A stretch of 64,000 nucleotides of DNA from Streptomyces sp. GESEQ-35 (GCF_017948485.1 NZ_JAFFSX010000008.1:305244-369243), one strand, 5' to 3'. Positions 1 through 8,710 are shown, counted from the first letter of the stretch. Made by a program: numbers and translations. Notes: generated by a model not told the origin, from the letters alone.

Positions 1-1296
1 CTCGGTCGCGGCCTCGTAGTTGCCGCTGTCGTACGTCAGTCCCGCCACGGAGGTGTACGGGAAGTCCTCGTGCCGGATCCAGTTGCGGCGCCGCAACTCC
101 AGGGGATCGAGGCCGAGTTCGGTGGCCAGATCGTCCATGATCCGTTCGATGGCGAACGTCGCCTCGGGTCGGCCGGCGCCCCGGTAGGCGTCGGTGGGCG
201 TGCGGGTGGTGAAGACGCCGGTACAGGTGAAGTCGTAGGCGTCCATCTTGTAGATACCCGGGTACATGAACGCACCCAGCAGCGGAACGCCCGGGGTGAC
301 GATCATCAGGTAGGCGCCCATGTCGGCCAGCAGGTCGACCTTGAGGCCGAGCAGCTTGCCGTCGCGGGTGGCGGCGATCTCGATGTCCTGGATCTGGCCG
401 CGGCCGTGGTGGGTGGCCAGGTAGTTCTCGGAGCGGGACTCGGTCCACTTCACCGGGCGGCCCAGCTTGCGGGCCACGACAAGCGCGAGCGCCTCCTCGC
501 CGGTCACCTGGAGCTTGGACCCGAAGCCGCCGCCCACGTCGGGGGCGATCACCCGCAGCTTCTGCTCGGGGATGCCGGTGACCATGGCCAGCAGCAGCCG
601 CGCGATGTGCGGGACCTGCGTGGAGGAGTACATCGTGTACTCGCCGGAGGCCGCGAGCGGGGTGACGACCACCGCGCGGGGCTCCATCGCGTTGGGGATC
701 AGGCGTTGCTGCGTGTACCGCCGCTTCAGCACGACGTCGGCGCGCTCGCGTACCGCGTCGAAGCTCTCGCCGGTGGCGAGCGGCCAGACGTAGCAGCGGT
801 TGGTGCCCTTGTCGGAGTGGACCAGCGGGGCGCCCTCGGCGAGCGCGTCCTCCAGGTCGAGCACGGGCGGCAGCGGCGTGTAGTCGACCTCGATCGATTC
901 CAGCGCGTCCGCCGCCGTGTACCGGTCCCGCGCCACGACGACCGCGATGGGGTCGCCGGCGTGGCGCACCTCGTCGACCGCCACGGCCGGGTGGTCCGGC
1001 ATGACGATGTCCTCGGTGACCGGCCAGACGCACGGCATCGAGCCCATGCCGTCGGCGAGGTCGCGCCCGGTGAACGCGGCGACGACCCCCGGTCGGTCGA
1101 GGGCGGCGGAGACGTCGACGCGGTCCAGGCGGGCGTGCGCCATGGGGCTGCGCAGGATCGCCAGGTGGAGCAGGCCGCTGACCTGGATGTTGTCGGTCCA
1201 GTTGGTCTGCCCCGTGATCAGGTGGGCGTCCTCCTTGCGGGGACGCGAGCGGCCGACCTCGGATTCGGTCGTCCGGTCGGTCATCTGGTCGGTCAT
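1..1296 (-). CDS. Xanthine/CO dehydrogenase family molybdopterin-binding large subunit, partial (3' end outside window)
   Basis: This is the large catalytic subunit of a molybdenum hydroxylase of the xanthine dehydrogenase / aerobic CO dehydrogenase family. It would bind molybdopterin cytosine dinucleotide and oxidise a small organic substrate. The reading frame stays open from the ATG at 1296 to the window edge (432 codons), so the C-terminal part lies outside. Near the edge the protein carries AYRGAGR, the loop typical of form II (CoxL-like) enzymes; the AYxCSFR loop of true form I CO dehydrogenase is absent. The start overlaps the stop of the upstream iron-sulfur subunit gene as ATGA (1293-1296), so the two are translationally coupled. 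A medium (FAD) subunit is not visible and may lie further downstream. The substrate cannot be told from sequence; carbon monoxide is unlikely given the loop. Confidence 0.9.
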   Translation of the reverse strand, partial: MTDQMTDRTTESEVGRSRPRKEDAHLITGQTNWTDNIQVSGLLHLAILRSPMAHARLDRVDVSAALDRPGVVAAFTGRDLADGMGSMPCVWPVTEDIVMPDHPAVAVDEVRHAGDPIAVVVARDRYTAADALESIEVDYTPLPPVLDLEDALAEGAPLVHSDKGTNRCYVWPLATGESFDAVRERADVVLKRRYTQQRLIPNAMEPRAVVVTPLAASGEYTMYSSTQVPHIARLLLAMVTGIPEQKLRVIAPDVGGGFGSKLQVTGEEALALVVARKLGRPVKWTESRSENYLATHHGRGQIQDIEIAATRDGKLLGLKVDLLADMGAYLMIVTPGVPLLGAFMYPGIYKMDAYDFTCTGVFTTRTPTDAYRGAGRPEATFAIERIMDDLATELGLDPLELRRRNWIRHEDFPYTSVAGLTYDSGNYEAATE

Positions 1297-1763
1297 GCCG
1301 GAACCTCCTGTCCGGAGGCGGCGAGCACCGCGCGCACGATGTTCTGGTAGCCGGTGCACCGGCAGAGGTTGCCCTCCAGGGCCTGGCGTACGTCGTCGGA
1401 GGTCGGGCTGGGGTTCTCCCGCAGCAGATCCCGGGCCGCCATGATCATGCCCGGGGTGCAGTAGCCGCACTGGAGGCCGTGCTGCTCGTGGAACGCCTTC
1501 TGGAGCCCGGTCCACTCGCCGTCCTGCGCGAGCCCCTGGACCGTGGTCACTTCGCTCCCGTCCGCCTGGACGGCCAGGACCGAGCAGCTCTTGACGCTCT
1601 CCCCGTCCAGGTCGACCGTGCAGGCCCCGCAGTTGGAGGTGTCGCAGCCGATCGGGGTGCCGGTCAGACCGAGCCGGTCGCGCAGGTAGTGGATCAGCAG
1701 CAGACGGGGTTCGACCTCGTCCTCGTACGTCGTGCCGTCCACGTTCACCGAGATGTGAGTCAT
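1293..1763 (-). CDS. (2Fe-2S)-binding small subunit of molybdenum hydroxylase
   Basis: This 156-residue protein passes electrons from the molybdenum centre through two [2Fe-2S] clusters. The N-terminal ferredoxin-like domain has cluster ligands Cys40, Cys45, Cys48 and Cys60. The C-terminal four-helix domain has Cys99, Cys102, Cys134 and Cys136 in the CGYCTPG and CRCTGY motifs. Length and motif order match the CoxS/XdhC-type small subunit. A GGAGG ribosome binding site precedes the ATG at 1763. It is the first gene of an operon running left, with its stop overlapping the start of the large subunit. Tandem CRP-like sites lie 50-77 bp upstream. Confidence 0.95.
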   Translation of the reverse strand: MTHISVNVDGTTYEDEVEPRLLLIHYLRDRLGLTGTPIGCDTSNCGACTVDLDGESVKSCSVLAVQADGSEVTTVQGLAQDGEWTGLQKAFHEQHGLQCGYCTPGMIMAARDLLRENPSPTSDDVRQALEGNLCRCTGYQNIVRAVLAASGQEVPA

Positions 1764-1811
1764 GTGCCCTCCAGGCCATGCGGCGGGAGCGAGGGAAATC
1801 AGCGACGGAAC

Positions 1812-1840
1812 GTGATGTAGGTCACTTGATGTACGTCACT
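1812..1840. promoter_or_regulatory. Tandem CRP/FNR-type operator candidates upstream of the molybdenum hydroxylase operon
   Basis: Two nearly identical 14-bp units lie side by side at 1813-1826 (TGATGTAGGTCACT) and 1827-1840 (TGATGTACGTCACT). Each falls in an inverted repeat of CRP type: GTGA-N6-TCAC at 1812-1825 and TTGA-N6-TCAC at 1826-1839. Their centres are 14 bp apart and lie roughly 55-70 bp upstream of the iron-sulfur subunit start. The pattern is seen directly; binding by a Crp-family regulator is inference. Confidence 0.45.
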
Positions 1841-1964
1841 CTATGACCGCGTCCTGACGGCGGCGAGTGCTGCGGCGGGCTTCGTTGACGGTTAATCCTT
1901 TGCTCCGGTGCGCCCGGCTCTGCTGCACTGCATGAGACCGCGTCGTCACACACGAGGAGCACAG

Positions 1965-2075
1965 ATGCGCACTGCGTGCATGTCCACCCAGGAAGGAATC
2001 CCTCCGATGACCAAGGACATGACGCTCAGTGCACTTGCTCAATCTCGGCATTCTGGCGCACGTAGACGCCGGTAA
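1965..2075 (+). CDS. Possible 36-residue leader peptide overlapping the ribosomal protection gene
   Basis: An ATG at 1965 has a strong GAGGAG ribosome binding site at good spacing and opens a 36-codon frame ending at TAA 2073-2075. It overlaps the first 47 bases of the downstream gene, whose GTG at 2029 is in another frame. The GTG is fixed by an in-frame TGA at 2020-2022 and has only a weak AAGGA upstream. The C-terminus is very basic (ARRRR). Ribosomal-protection tetracycline genes such as tet(M) are known to use translated leaders. The arrangement suggests translational control of the resistance gene, but the peptide itself has no homologue I recognise. Confidence 0.45.
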   Translation: MRTACMSTQEGIPPMTKDMTLSALAQSRHSGARRRR

Positions 2076-4002
2076 GACCAGCCTCACCGAGCGGCTGCTG
2101 TACACCGCCGGAGTCGTCGACGAGATCGGCAGCGTCGACGCCGGCTCCACGCAGACCGACTCCCTCGCGCTGGAGAAGCAGCGCGGGATCACCATCAAGT
2201 CCGCCGTCGTCTCGTTCCCCCTCGACGACGTGACGGTCAACCTCATCGACACGCCCGGCCACCCGGACTTCATCGCCGAGGTCGAGCGGGTCCTCGGTGT
2301 GCTCGACGGCGCCGTGCTGGTCGTCTCGGCCGTCGAGGGCGTCCAGCCGCAGACCCGCGTCCTGATGCGTACCCTTCAGCGACTGCGCATCCCCGCACTG
2401 ATCTTCGTCAACAAGATCGACCGGCGTGGGGCGCAGGACGACGGCGTGCTCGCGGCGATCGCCCAGCGGCTCACGGTGGCGGTCGTGCCGATGGTATCGG
2501 TGACCGCACTCGGCACCCGTGACGCCCAGGTCACACCGGGGCTCGCGCCGGCCGCGATCGACGTCCTCGCCGACCACGACGACGCTCTGCTGTCCGCCTA
2601 CGTCGAGGGCACGGTCTCGTACGACCGCCTCCGCACGGCCCTTGCCGACCAGACCCGGCAGGCCCTCGTGCACCCCGTGTACTTCGGGTCCGCCATCACG
2701 GGCGCGGGCGTGGACTCGCTCGTCGCCGGCATCAAGGAGCTGCTGCCCGCCGCCGAAGGTGATCCGGACGGACCGGCCTCGGGCACCGTGTTCAAGGTCG
2801 AGCGCGGCCCGGCGGGGGAGAAGGTCGCCTACGCGCGGCTCTTCTCCGGGACGCTCCGCGTCCGCGACCGGATCCACTTCGGGGACGACGGCAAGGAAGA
2901 GGGCAAGATCACCGCGATCAGCGTCTTCGGAGAGGGCGCGGACGCCCGTGACGATGCGGTCCCGGCGGGCCGGATCGCCAAGCTCTGGGGGCTCGACGCC
3001 GTCCGGATCGGCGATGCGATCGGGGCGCCGCGCAAGGCGTACGAGCACTTCTTCGCGCCGCCCACCCTCGAAACGGTCGTCGTCCCGGGCGCGGGCGCGG
3101 ACAGACGGTCCCTGCACCTCGCCCTCACCCAACTCGCCGAACAGGACCCGCTGATCGGCCTCCGGCACGACGAGATCCGGCAGGAGATCTCCGTGTCCCT
3201 CTACGGCGAGGTCCAGAAGGAGGTCATCCAGGCCACCCTCGCCGACGACTTCGGCCTGGACGTCACCTTCCGGGAGACGTCGACGATCTGCATCGAGCGA
3301 CCCGTGGGGACAGGCGCGGCGGTCGAGTTCAACAAGAAGGACGCCAACCCGTTCCTCGCGACGGTCGGCCTGCGCGTCGACCAGGCACCGACCGGTTCGG
3401 GCGTCGGTTTCCGGCTGGAGGTGGAGCTCGGCTCCATGCCGTACGCCTTCTTCAAGGCCGTCGAGGACACCGTGCGCGAGACCCTCGGACAGGGCCTGAG
3501 CGGCTGGCAGGTCACCGACTGCACGGTCACCATGACCCACTGCGGCTACTCGCCCCGGCAGAGCCACGCCCACCAGGGCTTCGACAAGAGCATGTCCAGC
3601 ACCGGCGCCGACTTCCGGGGCGTGACGCCGCTGGTCCTGATCGAGGCGCTGCGCCGGGCGGGCAGCCAGGTGTACGAGCCCATGCACCGCTTCCGCATCG
3701 AGGCGCCGGTGGACACCCTCGGGGCGCTGCTCCCGGTGCTGGCCGCGCTGCGTGCCGTACCGCAGACCACCGGGACCCGGGGCGGCACCTGCGTGCTGGA
3801 GGGTGCGGTTCCGGCGGGGCGGGTGCACGAGCTGGAGCAGCGGCTGCCGGGGCTCACCCGGGGCGAGGGCCAGTTGGAGAGCGTCTTCGACCACTACGCG
3901 CCGGTCGCCCGTGGCACGGTCCGGCGGCGGTCGCGCACCGACCACAACCCGCTCAACCGCAAGGAGTATCTGTTGAACGTGACGCGCAGAGTGGGCGGTT
4001 GA
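2029..4002 (+). CDS. otr(A): Tetracycline resistance ribosomal protection protein, Otr(A)/Tet(M) family
   Basis: This 657-residue protein is an EF-G-like GTPase that binds the ribosome and dislodges tetracycline. The N-terminal G domain has AHVDAGKT (residues 10-17, G1), RGITI, DTPGH (G3) and NKID (G4). EF-G-like domains follow, and length and overall sequence match Otr(A) of oxytetracycline producers more closely than EF-G (about 700 residues). The GTG at 2029 is the only start possible, because a TGA lies just upstream in frame; it leads directly into the conserved LNLGILAHVDAGKT segment. No tetracycline biosynthesis genes are visible, so this looks like an intrinsic Streptomyces resistance gene. 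It stands alone and may be controlled through the short overlapping leader frame. Confidence 0.92.
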   Translation: MHLLNLGILAHVDAGKTSLTERLLYTAGVVDEIGSVDAGSTQTDSLALEKQRGITIKSAVVSFPLDDVTVNLIDTPGHPDFIAEVERVLGVLDGAVLVVSAVEGVQPQTRVLMRTLQRLRIPALIFVNKIDRRGAQDDGVLAAIAQRLTVAVVPMVSVTALGTRDAQVTPGLAPAAIDVLADHDDALLSAYVEGTVSYDRLRTALADQTRQALVHPVYFGSAITGAGVDSLVAGIKELLPAAEGDPDGPASGTVFKVERGPAGEKVAYARLFSGTLRVRDRIHFGDDGKEEGKITAISVFGEGADARDDAVPAGRIAKLWGLDAVRIGDAIGAPRKAYEHFFAPPTLETVVVPGAGADRRSLHLALTQLAEQDPLIGLRHDEIRQEISVSLYGEVQKEVIQATLADDFGLDVTFRETSTICIERPVGTGAAVEFNKKDANPFLATVGLRVDQAPTGSGVGFRLEVELGSMPYAFFKAVEDTVRETLGQGLSGWQVTDCTVTMTHCGYSPRQSHAHQGFDKSMSSTGADFRGVTPLVLIEALRRAGSQVYEPMHRFRIEAPVDTLGALLPVLAALRAVPQTTGTRGGTCVLEGAVPAGRVHELEQRLPGLTRGEGQLESVFDHYAPVARGTVRRRSRTDHNPLNRKEYLLNVTRRVGG

Positions 4003-4040
4003 GCTGGCCGAGACGTAACTTACTCCAGAGTCAGGGGGTG

Positions 4041-4077
4041 TTGACGGTGTCGTGAAATCACCGGACTGTAGTGAACA
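4041..4077 (+). promoter_or_regulatory. Candidate promoter giving a nearly leaderless GH5 transcript
   Basis: TTGACG at 4041-4046 is followed after 17 bp by GACTGT at 4064-4069, which keeps the key A and T of a -10 element. Transcription would start at about 4076-4077, at the ATG at 4077 six bases inside the longer GTG frame. No Shine-Dalgarno sequence precedes either start codon, which fits a leaderless message. This is a prediction from spacing alone. Confidence 0.4.
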
Positions 4078-5939
4078 TGCCGAATAAGCGTGCGCGTGTG
4101 CTCGTTGTTCTGGTTCTCCTGTGTGGGTTCCTGTCGGTTGCGGGCGCCCGCCCCGCCACCGCCGCCACCGCCCTCCCCGACTCCCTCTGGTTCGACGATT
4201 CCCCACTCACCGTGCAGAACGGCCGTTTCACCGACGGCTACGGTCGTGAGGTCGTGCTGCGTGGCTACAACGTCTCCGGCGAGACCAAGCTGAAGGAGAA
4301 CAACGGCCTGCCCTTCGCCTCGGTCGCCGACGCCAAGAAGTCCGCGACCGCGCTGAGAGCGCTCGGCGGCGGCAACTCGGTCCGCTTCCTGCTGTCCTGG
4401 GCGTACGCGGAGCCCGTGCGCGGCCAGGTGAACAGCGCCTACCTGGCCGCCGCCACGGCCCAGATCGGTGCGTTCCTCGACGCCGGGATCCGCGTGTACC
4501 CGGATTTCCACCAGGACCTCTACTCCCGCTGGCTCTTCGACTCGGACAGCTGGTACACCGGCGACGGCGCCCCCAAGTGGGCCGTGGACCTCGGTGACTA
4601 CCCGGACGAGTACTGCGGGATCTGCCCCTTCTGGGGCCAGAACATCACCTCGAACGCAGCCGTGACGGAGTCGACGTACGACTTCTGGCACAACACGTAC
4701 GGCCTACAGGACTCGTTCCTCGACACCGCCCAGAAGACGATGGCGTACCTCAAGCAGAACCTGAGCGCCGCCCGGTTCGCGGGCGTCGTCGGCTTCGACC
4801 CGTACAACGAACCCCATGCGGGCGTCTACGACTCGGGCCAGACCAGCCGGGCCTGGGAGAAGGACGTCCTGTGGCCCTTCTACGTGAAGTTCCGGGCGCG
4901 GATGGACGCGGCCGGCTGGCAGGACAAGCCCGCGTTCGTCGAACCGAACCTGTTCTGGAACGCCAACATCGACTTCCAGAAGCAGGAGGGCGGCCTGCTC
5001 GACAGCGGCACGCTGGGGCCGCGCTTCGTCTTCAACACCCACTTCTACGACCAGAAGGCGATCTCCGGCGTCTTCATGTGGGGCAAGGCGGAGGACGGCC
5101 AGTACGCGGGTGACTTCGGTACGGTGCGTGACCGGGCCTCCGCCGCGGGGACGCCCGCGATCGTCAGCGAGTTCGGCCACCCGCTGACCGGTACCGTCTC
5201 CGACAAGGCCCCCACGGTCCTCAAGGCGATGTACCAGGCCCTCGACTCCCGGGTACCGGGGGCGAGTTGGTGGACGAACCCGACCGGCTCCGGTCCGGTC
5301 CTGTCCGGCAGCCAGTGGCAGTGGGACATCTACAACGGCCGCCACCACGAGCTGATGAACGACAACCCCGACAAGGTGCAGACCGAGGGCGACGCCTGGA
5401 ACGGCGAGGACCTGTCCGCCGTCCGCCTCGACGACTCCGGTACGGCCGTCCTGCGCCAGGACGCACGGCTGCTCGACCGTGTCTACCCGAGCGCCACCTC
5501 CGGCACGACCGTCGCCTTCACCTACGAGGACCGCTCCCGCGACGGCTCCACCACCCTCACCTGGAACCCCGTCCCGAGCTCGCTGCCGGGCGTCGCGCAG
5601 CTGGTGGGCTCGGGGCAGTACAGCCTGTTGCTGTGGCGCTCGGGCAGCGGCTCGGCACCCACCGAACTGCACCTCCCGGCGTCCTTCCCGACCTCGACGA
5701 CCACTGTCGTGTCCGACCTGGGCACGGCGTACGCCCCGCCGTCGTACACGACCACGACCCCGATCGCCGCGGCCCCCGAACCCGGCGGCACCGGCAGCCG
5801 CCGCCTGCTGCTCACCGACTCGGACTCAGGTGCCCTGCACTACGCATTGGTGACCAACCGGGCCACCTCGCCCTCCGCGTCCCTCCTGAGCGCCGCCAAG
5901 TCCGAGCTGTCGGCCTGGGCGGCGCGGCAGGGCGCTTGA
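4071..5939 (+). CDS. Secreted GH5-family glycosidase, endoglycoceramidase-like
   Basis: The product (622 residues from GTG 4071, or 620 from ATG 4077) is a secreted glycoside hydrolase family 5 enzyme. A signal peptide occupies about residues 1-32 (basic start, hydrophobic core, ATAAT cleavage region). The TIM-barrel domain includes the general acid/base Glu247 in DPYNEPHAG and the likely nucleophile Glu367 in SEFGHP. The FDPYNEPHAG context and the tryptophan-rich barrel resemble endoglycoceramidases (GH5_29) more than true cellulases. The last 150 or so residues look like a beta-sandwich domain common to that group. It would act outside the cell, possibly on glycolipids. No carbohydrate-binding module is seen. 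The gene is monocistronic. Confidence 0.85.
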   Translation: MNMPNKRARVLVVLVLLCGFLSVAGARPATAATALPDSLWFDDSPLTVQNGRFTDGYGREVVLRGYNVSGETKLKENNGLPFASVADAKKSATALRALGGGNSVRFLLSWAYAEPVRGQVNSAYLAAATAQIGAFLDAGIRVYPDFHQDLYSRWLFDSDSWYTGDGAPKWAVDLGDYPDEYCGICPFWGQNITSNAAVTESTYDFWHNTYGLQDSFLDTAQKTMAYLKQNLSAARFAGVVGFDPYNEPHAGVYDSGQTSRAWEKDVLWPFYVKFRARMDAAGWQDKPAFVEPNLFWNANIDFQKQEGGLLDSGTLGPRFVFNTHFYDQKAISGVFMWGKAEDGQYAGDFGTVRDRASAAGTPAIVSEFGHPLTGTVSDKAPTVLKAMYQALDSRVPGASWWTNPTGSGPVLSGSQWQWDIYNGRHHELMNDNPDKVQTEGDAWNGEDLSAVRLDDSGTAVLRQDARLLDRVYPSATSGTTVAFTYEDRSRDGSTTLTWNPVPSSLPGVAQLVGSGQYSLLLWRSGSGSAPTELHLPASFPTSTTTVVSDLGTAYAPPSYTTTTPIAAAPEPGGTGSRRLLLTDSDSGALHYALVTNRATSPSASLLSAAKSELSAWAARQGA

Positions 5940-6085
5940 CCCTGGCGACCGAGGACGGAGCGGGGCAGGCGCTCAAGGCCGTGCAACGCGTGGCAGGGTG
6001 AGCCAGCGGGGGCGAACATCGGCATGGCTGGGCGGAGGGCATGGGAAGGAGTCGTAGGATCGCCCACCGCTGACGGGCACATCTC

Positions 6086-6466
6086 ATGGGGGAGACGACG
6101 TTGCAGCGACCCGACGACCGGCGGGCAGCCGTTCCGCGCTTCGCGACCGAGCTCGTCGCCTGGGTGGCCACGCCTTGGGCGCTGGCCGGGTACTCCTGGC
6201 CTCTCGCGGTGCTGTCCGTGGTGGTGCTGATCGGGCTGCCGACCGTCTTCACCACACCGGGGGACAAGGCCCACGGGCTCGTGCCGGTTCCCGGGCCGGT
6301 CACGATCCTTCTGGTGCTGCTCCAACTGGTCGCCGCCGTTGTCTCCGCATGGCTGGCCTGGCCGGTGTGGGCGGCGATCGCGGTGTCCCTGCTGGCCGCC
6401 ACCACTCTGGTCACGGAACGCCCGCGATGGCGGTGGCTGGCGTCCGGGCACCGCACCACCGCCTGA
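6086..6466 (+). CDS. Small membrane protein, YrdB/DUF2568-like, function unknown
   Basis: This short protein has about four hydrophobic segments and no catalytic motifs, and ends with a basic ERPRWRWL tail. The layout recalls YrdB/DUF2568 membrane proteins, whose function is not known. ATG 6086 gives 126 residues. However, GGGGGAG at 6088-6094 sits at ideal spacing before an in-frame TTG at 6101, so translation may start there and give 121 residues. It follows the GH5 gene by 146 bp and lies upstream of a TetR gene. Nothing links it functionally to either. Confidence 0.65.
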   Translation: MGETTLQRPDDRRAAVPRFATELVAWVATPWALAGYSWPLAVLSVVVLIGLPTVFTTPGDKAHGLVPVPGPVTILLVLLQLVAAVVSAWLAWPVWAAIAVSLLAATTLVTERPRWRWLASGHRTTA

Positions 6467-6611
6467 AGCCATGTCAAGGTGGAGCGCCGAATCTGAACAC
6501 AACCGCTTTCAGAGTGGATTTGCTGAAAAGTAGGGAGCGGGTGTCCTTTCCGACAACACCGCGTGCACGACAAGATTGGCTGTCGGGTGGACGAGGGAAC
6601 GGGAGGGGACC

Positions 6612-7307
6612 GTGGCGGGCAGGCTCAGGGCGCCGACCGGCCGGTACGGGGGCAAGACCGCCGAGGAGCGGCAGGCCGAGCGCCGCCGCCGCTTCCTGGA
6701 CGCCGCGCTACAGCTGTTCGGCGACACGCCCGGCTACCGGGCCACGACCGTCGCCGCGCTCAGCGAGACCGCCGGGCTCTCGACCCGCCAGTTCTACGAG
6801 GAGTTCCGCACCATCGAGGACGTGCTGGCCGCCCTCCACCTCCAGGTCAACGACTGGGCCGAGGAGGCCGTGCTGGCCGCGGTGGCCGAGGCGGACGCCC
6901 TGCCGCTCGCCGAACGAGTCGCCGCGATCTTCCGCGCCTACGCCGCCAACGTCACCGCCGATGCGCGCCGCATCCGCATCACCTTCGTCGAGATCATCGG
7001 CGTCAGCCCGCGCCTGGAACACCAGCGGCTGGCCCGCCGTGCCCGCTGGGTGGACCTGATCTGTGCCGAGGCGCAGGCGGCCGTCGCCCGGGGTGAGGCG
7101 GCGCCCCGCGACTACCGGATCGCCGCCACGGCATTCATCGGCAGCGTCAACGGTCTGCTCCACGACTGGAGCGCCGGGTGGGTGGACGCCACGCTGGAGG
7201 AGGCGGTGGACGAGCTGGTCCGGCAGCTGCTGGGGATTCTGCGGCCGGCGGGGTGGGAGCCGGCGGTGACCGACGGGGGAGGGCAGGCCGGTCGGCAGCG
7301 GAACTGA
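6612..7307 (+). CDS. TetR/AcrR family transcriptional regulator
   Basis: The protein is a 231-residue TetR-type regulator. The N-terminal helix-turn-helix includes the stretch RRRFLDAALQLFGD, then ATTVAALSETAGLSTRQFY, where the recognition helix ends. The C-terminal ligand-binding domain is helical and of ordinary length. GTG 6612 is chosen because GGGAGGGGA lies just upstream; an in-frame ATG at 6576 lacks such a site. The next gene, a convergent glycosyltransferase, begins its 3' end 55 bp away. No obvious palindromic operator is seen upstream, so its targets remain unknown. Confidence 0.88.
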   Translation: MAGRLRAPTGRYGGKTAEERQAERRRRFLDAALQLFGDTPGYRATTVAALSETAGLSTRQFYEEFRTIEDVLAALHLQVNDWAEEAVLAAVAEADALPLAERVAAIFRAYAANVTADARRIRITFVEIIGVSPRLEHQRLARRARWVDLICAEAQAAVARGEAAPRDYRIAATAFIGSVNGLLHDWSAGWVDATLEEAVDELVRQLLGILRPAGWEPAVTDGGGQAGRQRN

Positions 7308-7362
7308 TCCGGTCGGCAGTGGAGTTGAGCCGGTCGGCGCCGGAATTGTTGCGCCCCGCCCT

Positions 7363-8607
7363 TCAGCCGCCCAGCCGGTTCACCGCAGCCAGGACGGGTG
7401 CGACCCCGTCCTCCCCGCGGATCCGGACCCCCAACGCCCGCGCCCGCTCCCTGTACCCGGGATCCTGTGTCACCCGTACCAGTGCCGAGGCCAGCGCGTC
7501 GACGCTCAGGCGGCGCAGGGGGACGGCCCGCGGCGCCACCCCCAGGGTCACCAGCCGTGCCGCCCAGAACGCCTCGTCGAACTGGATGGGCACCGGCACG
7601 GCGGGCACCCCGGCGCGCAGCCCGGCGGCGGTGGTGCCCGCGCCCGTGTGATGAACGACGGCGGCCATGTGCGGAAAGAGCGCGGAGTGCGGCACCTCGT
7701 CGATGGTCAGCATGTCGTCGCCGGCGGCCCCGAGTCCGCCCCAGCCGCGCTGGATCACCCCGCGCAGTCCGGCCCGGCGCAGCGCGCGCACGATGTCAGC
7801 GCTGAGCTGTTCGGGATCGGGCACGGTCGCACTGCCCAGGCCGACGAAGACAGGTGGCTCGCCCGCGTCCAGGAAGTCCCGTAGCTGCGGCGGGAGTTGG
7901 GCCACCCGGTCGTACGGCCACCAGTAACCCGCCACATCCAGCCCCGTACGCCAGTCGCGCGGCCGGCCGACCACCAGCGGGCTGAACCCGTGCTGCACCG
8001 GCCACCCCTGCCGCTCCCGGCGCCGCAGCCCCGCCGTGGCGCGGGCGCGCGGCAGCCCCAGCCGGGCCCGCACCTCCGGGACGGTCGAGGCGAAGACATG
8101 TTCCACGGCCAGACTCACGCCGTGCCCGGCGATCCGGTTGCCGACCGCACTCCATGAACCGCCGCCGAGCACGGCAGGCGCGAACTCCCGGGTGGCGGCG
8201 ACAGGTTGGAGGTAGACGCCCATGCTCGGCAGCGACAGACCCTCCGCGACGGTGTGCCCGAGCGGCGCCAACGAGCTGGACAGCAGCAGCACATCGCTCG
8301 CCCGAGCGGCCGCCACGAGCTCGTCCGTCATCCGCCCGACCAGCGCCCGCGCCATGGCGACGACCCGCGCGAGCTTGCCGACGCCGGTCGCGCTGCGATG
8401 CAGCCCCCGCCCGCGCGAGGACTCCAACTCCGCCCGGGGATCCAGCGGAAGGGGATGAAAACCGAGCCCCGCCCCCGCCACCAGCGGCTCGAAGCAGCCG
8501 TGGGTGACCAGGGTGACCTCATGCCCGACTTGCGAAAGCCCGTGCCCGAGTCCGGTGTAGGGGGCCACGTCGCCCCGCGAGCCCGCTGTCATGATCGCTA
8601 CGCGCAC
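7363..8607 (-). CDS. GT1-type glycosyltransferase (MGT / sterol glucosyltransferase-like)
   Basis: This 414-residue protein is a GT-B fold glycosyltransferase of family 1. It would transfer a sugar from a nucleotide donor to a lipid or small-molecule acceptor. The N-terminus (VRVAIMTAGSRGDVAPY) is the acceptor-domain glycine motif typical of sterol and macrolide glycosyltransferases. The C-terminal donor-binding motif HHTGAGTTAAGLRAG, with the downstream FDEAFWAARL, is well preserved. I place the start at GTG 8607, directly at the conserved motif; the frame is open 17 codons further to 8658. Spacing to a ribosome binding site is poor for both. Antibiotic inactivation or glycolipid synthesis are both possible. 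Confidence 0.85.
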   Translation of the reverse strand: MRVAIMTAGSRGDVAPYTGLGHGLSQVGHEVTLVTHGCFEPLVAGAGLGFHPLPLDPRAELESSRGRGLHRSATGVGKLARVVAMARALVGRMTDELVAAARASDVLLLSSSLAPLGHTVAEGLSLPSMGVYLQPVAATREFAPAVLGGGSWSAVGNRIAGHGVSLAVEHVFASTVPEVRARLGLPRARATAGLRRRERQGWPVQHGFSPLVVGRPRDWRTGLDVAGYWWPYDRVAQLPPQLRDFLDAGEPPVFVGLGSATVPDPEQLSADIVRALRRAGLRGVIQRGWGGLGAAGDDMLTIDEVPHSALFPHMAAVVHHTGAGTTAAGLRAGVPAVPVPIQFDEAFWAARLVTLGVAPRAVPLRRLSVDALASALVRVTQDPGYRERARALGVRIRGEDGVAPVLAAVNRLGG

Positions 8608-8670
8608 GTCGGTCAGTGTTCCGTCGACGCGGGACCGCGCGCAATCCCCCACCCGCACGCGTCACAGCCG

Positions 8671-8699
8671 TTGACTTCCGTCTCCGACGGCTCTAATTT
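8671..8699 (+). promoter_or_regulatory. Sigma-70-type promoter of the alpha-galactosidase gene
   Basis: TTGACT (8671-8676) and TAATTT (8694-8699) are separated by exactly 17 bp, close to the housekeeping (HrdB) consensus. Transcription would begin near 8706, giving a leader of about 50 bases that contains the operator-like repeats and an AAAGGAG ribosome binding site. Confidence 0.6.
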
Positions 8700-8710
8700 C
8701 AGCGCGCCGT

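Noticed and set aside
2026..4206. Long minus-strand open frame opposite the ribosomal protection gene
   Set aside because: Antisense shadow of a well-conserved GTPase; sequence is Asp/Arg/Val-rich without motifs.
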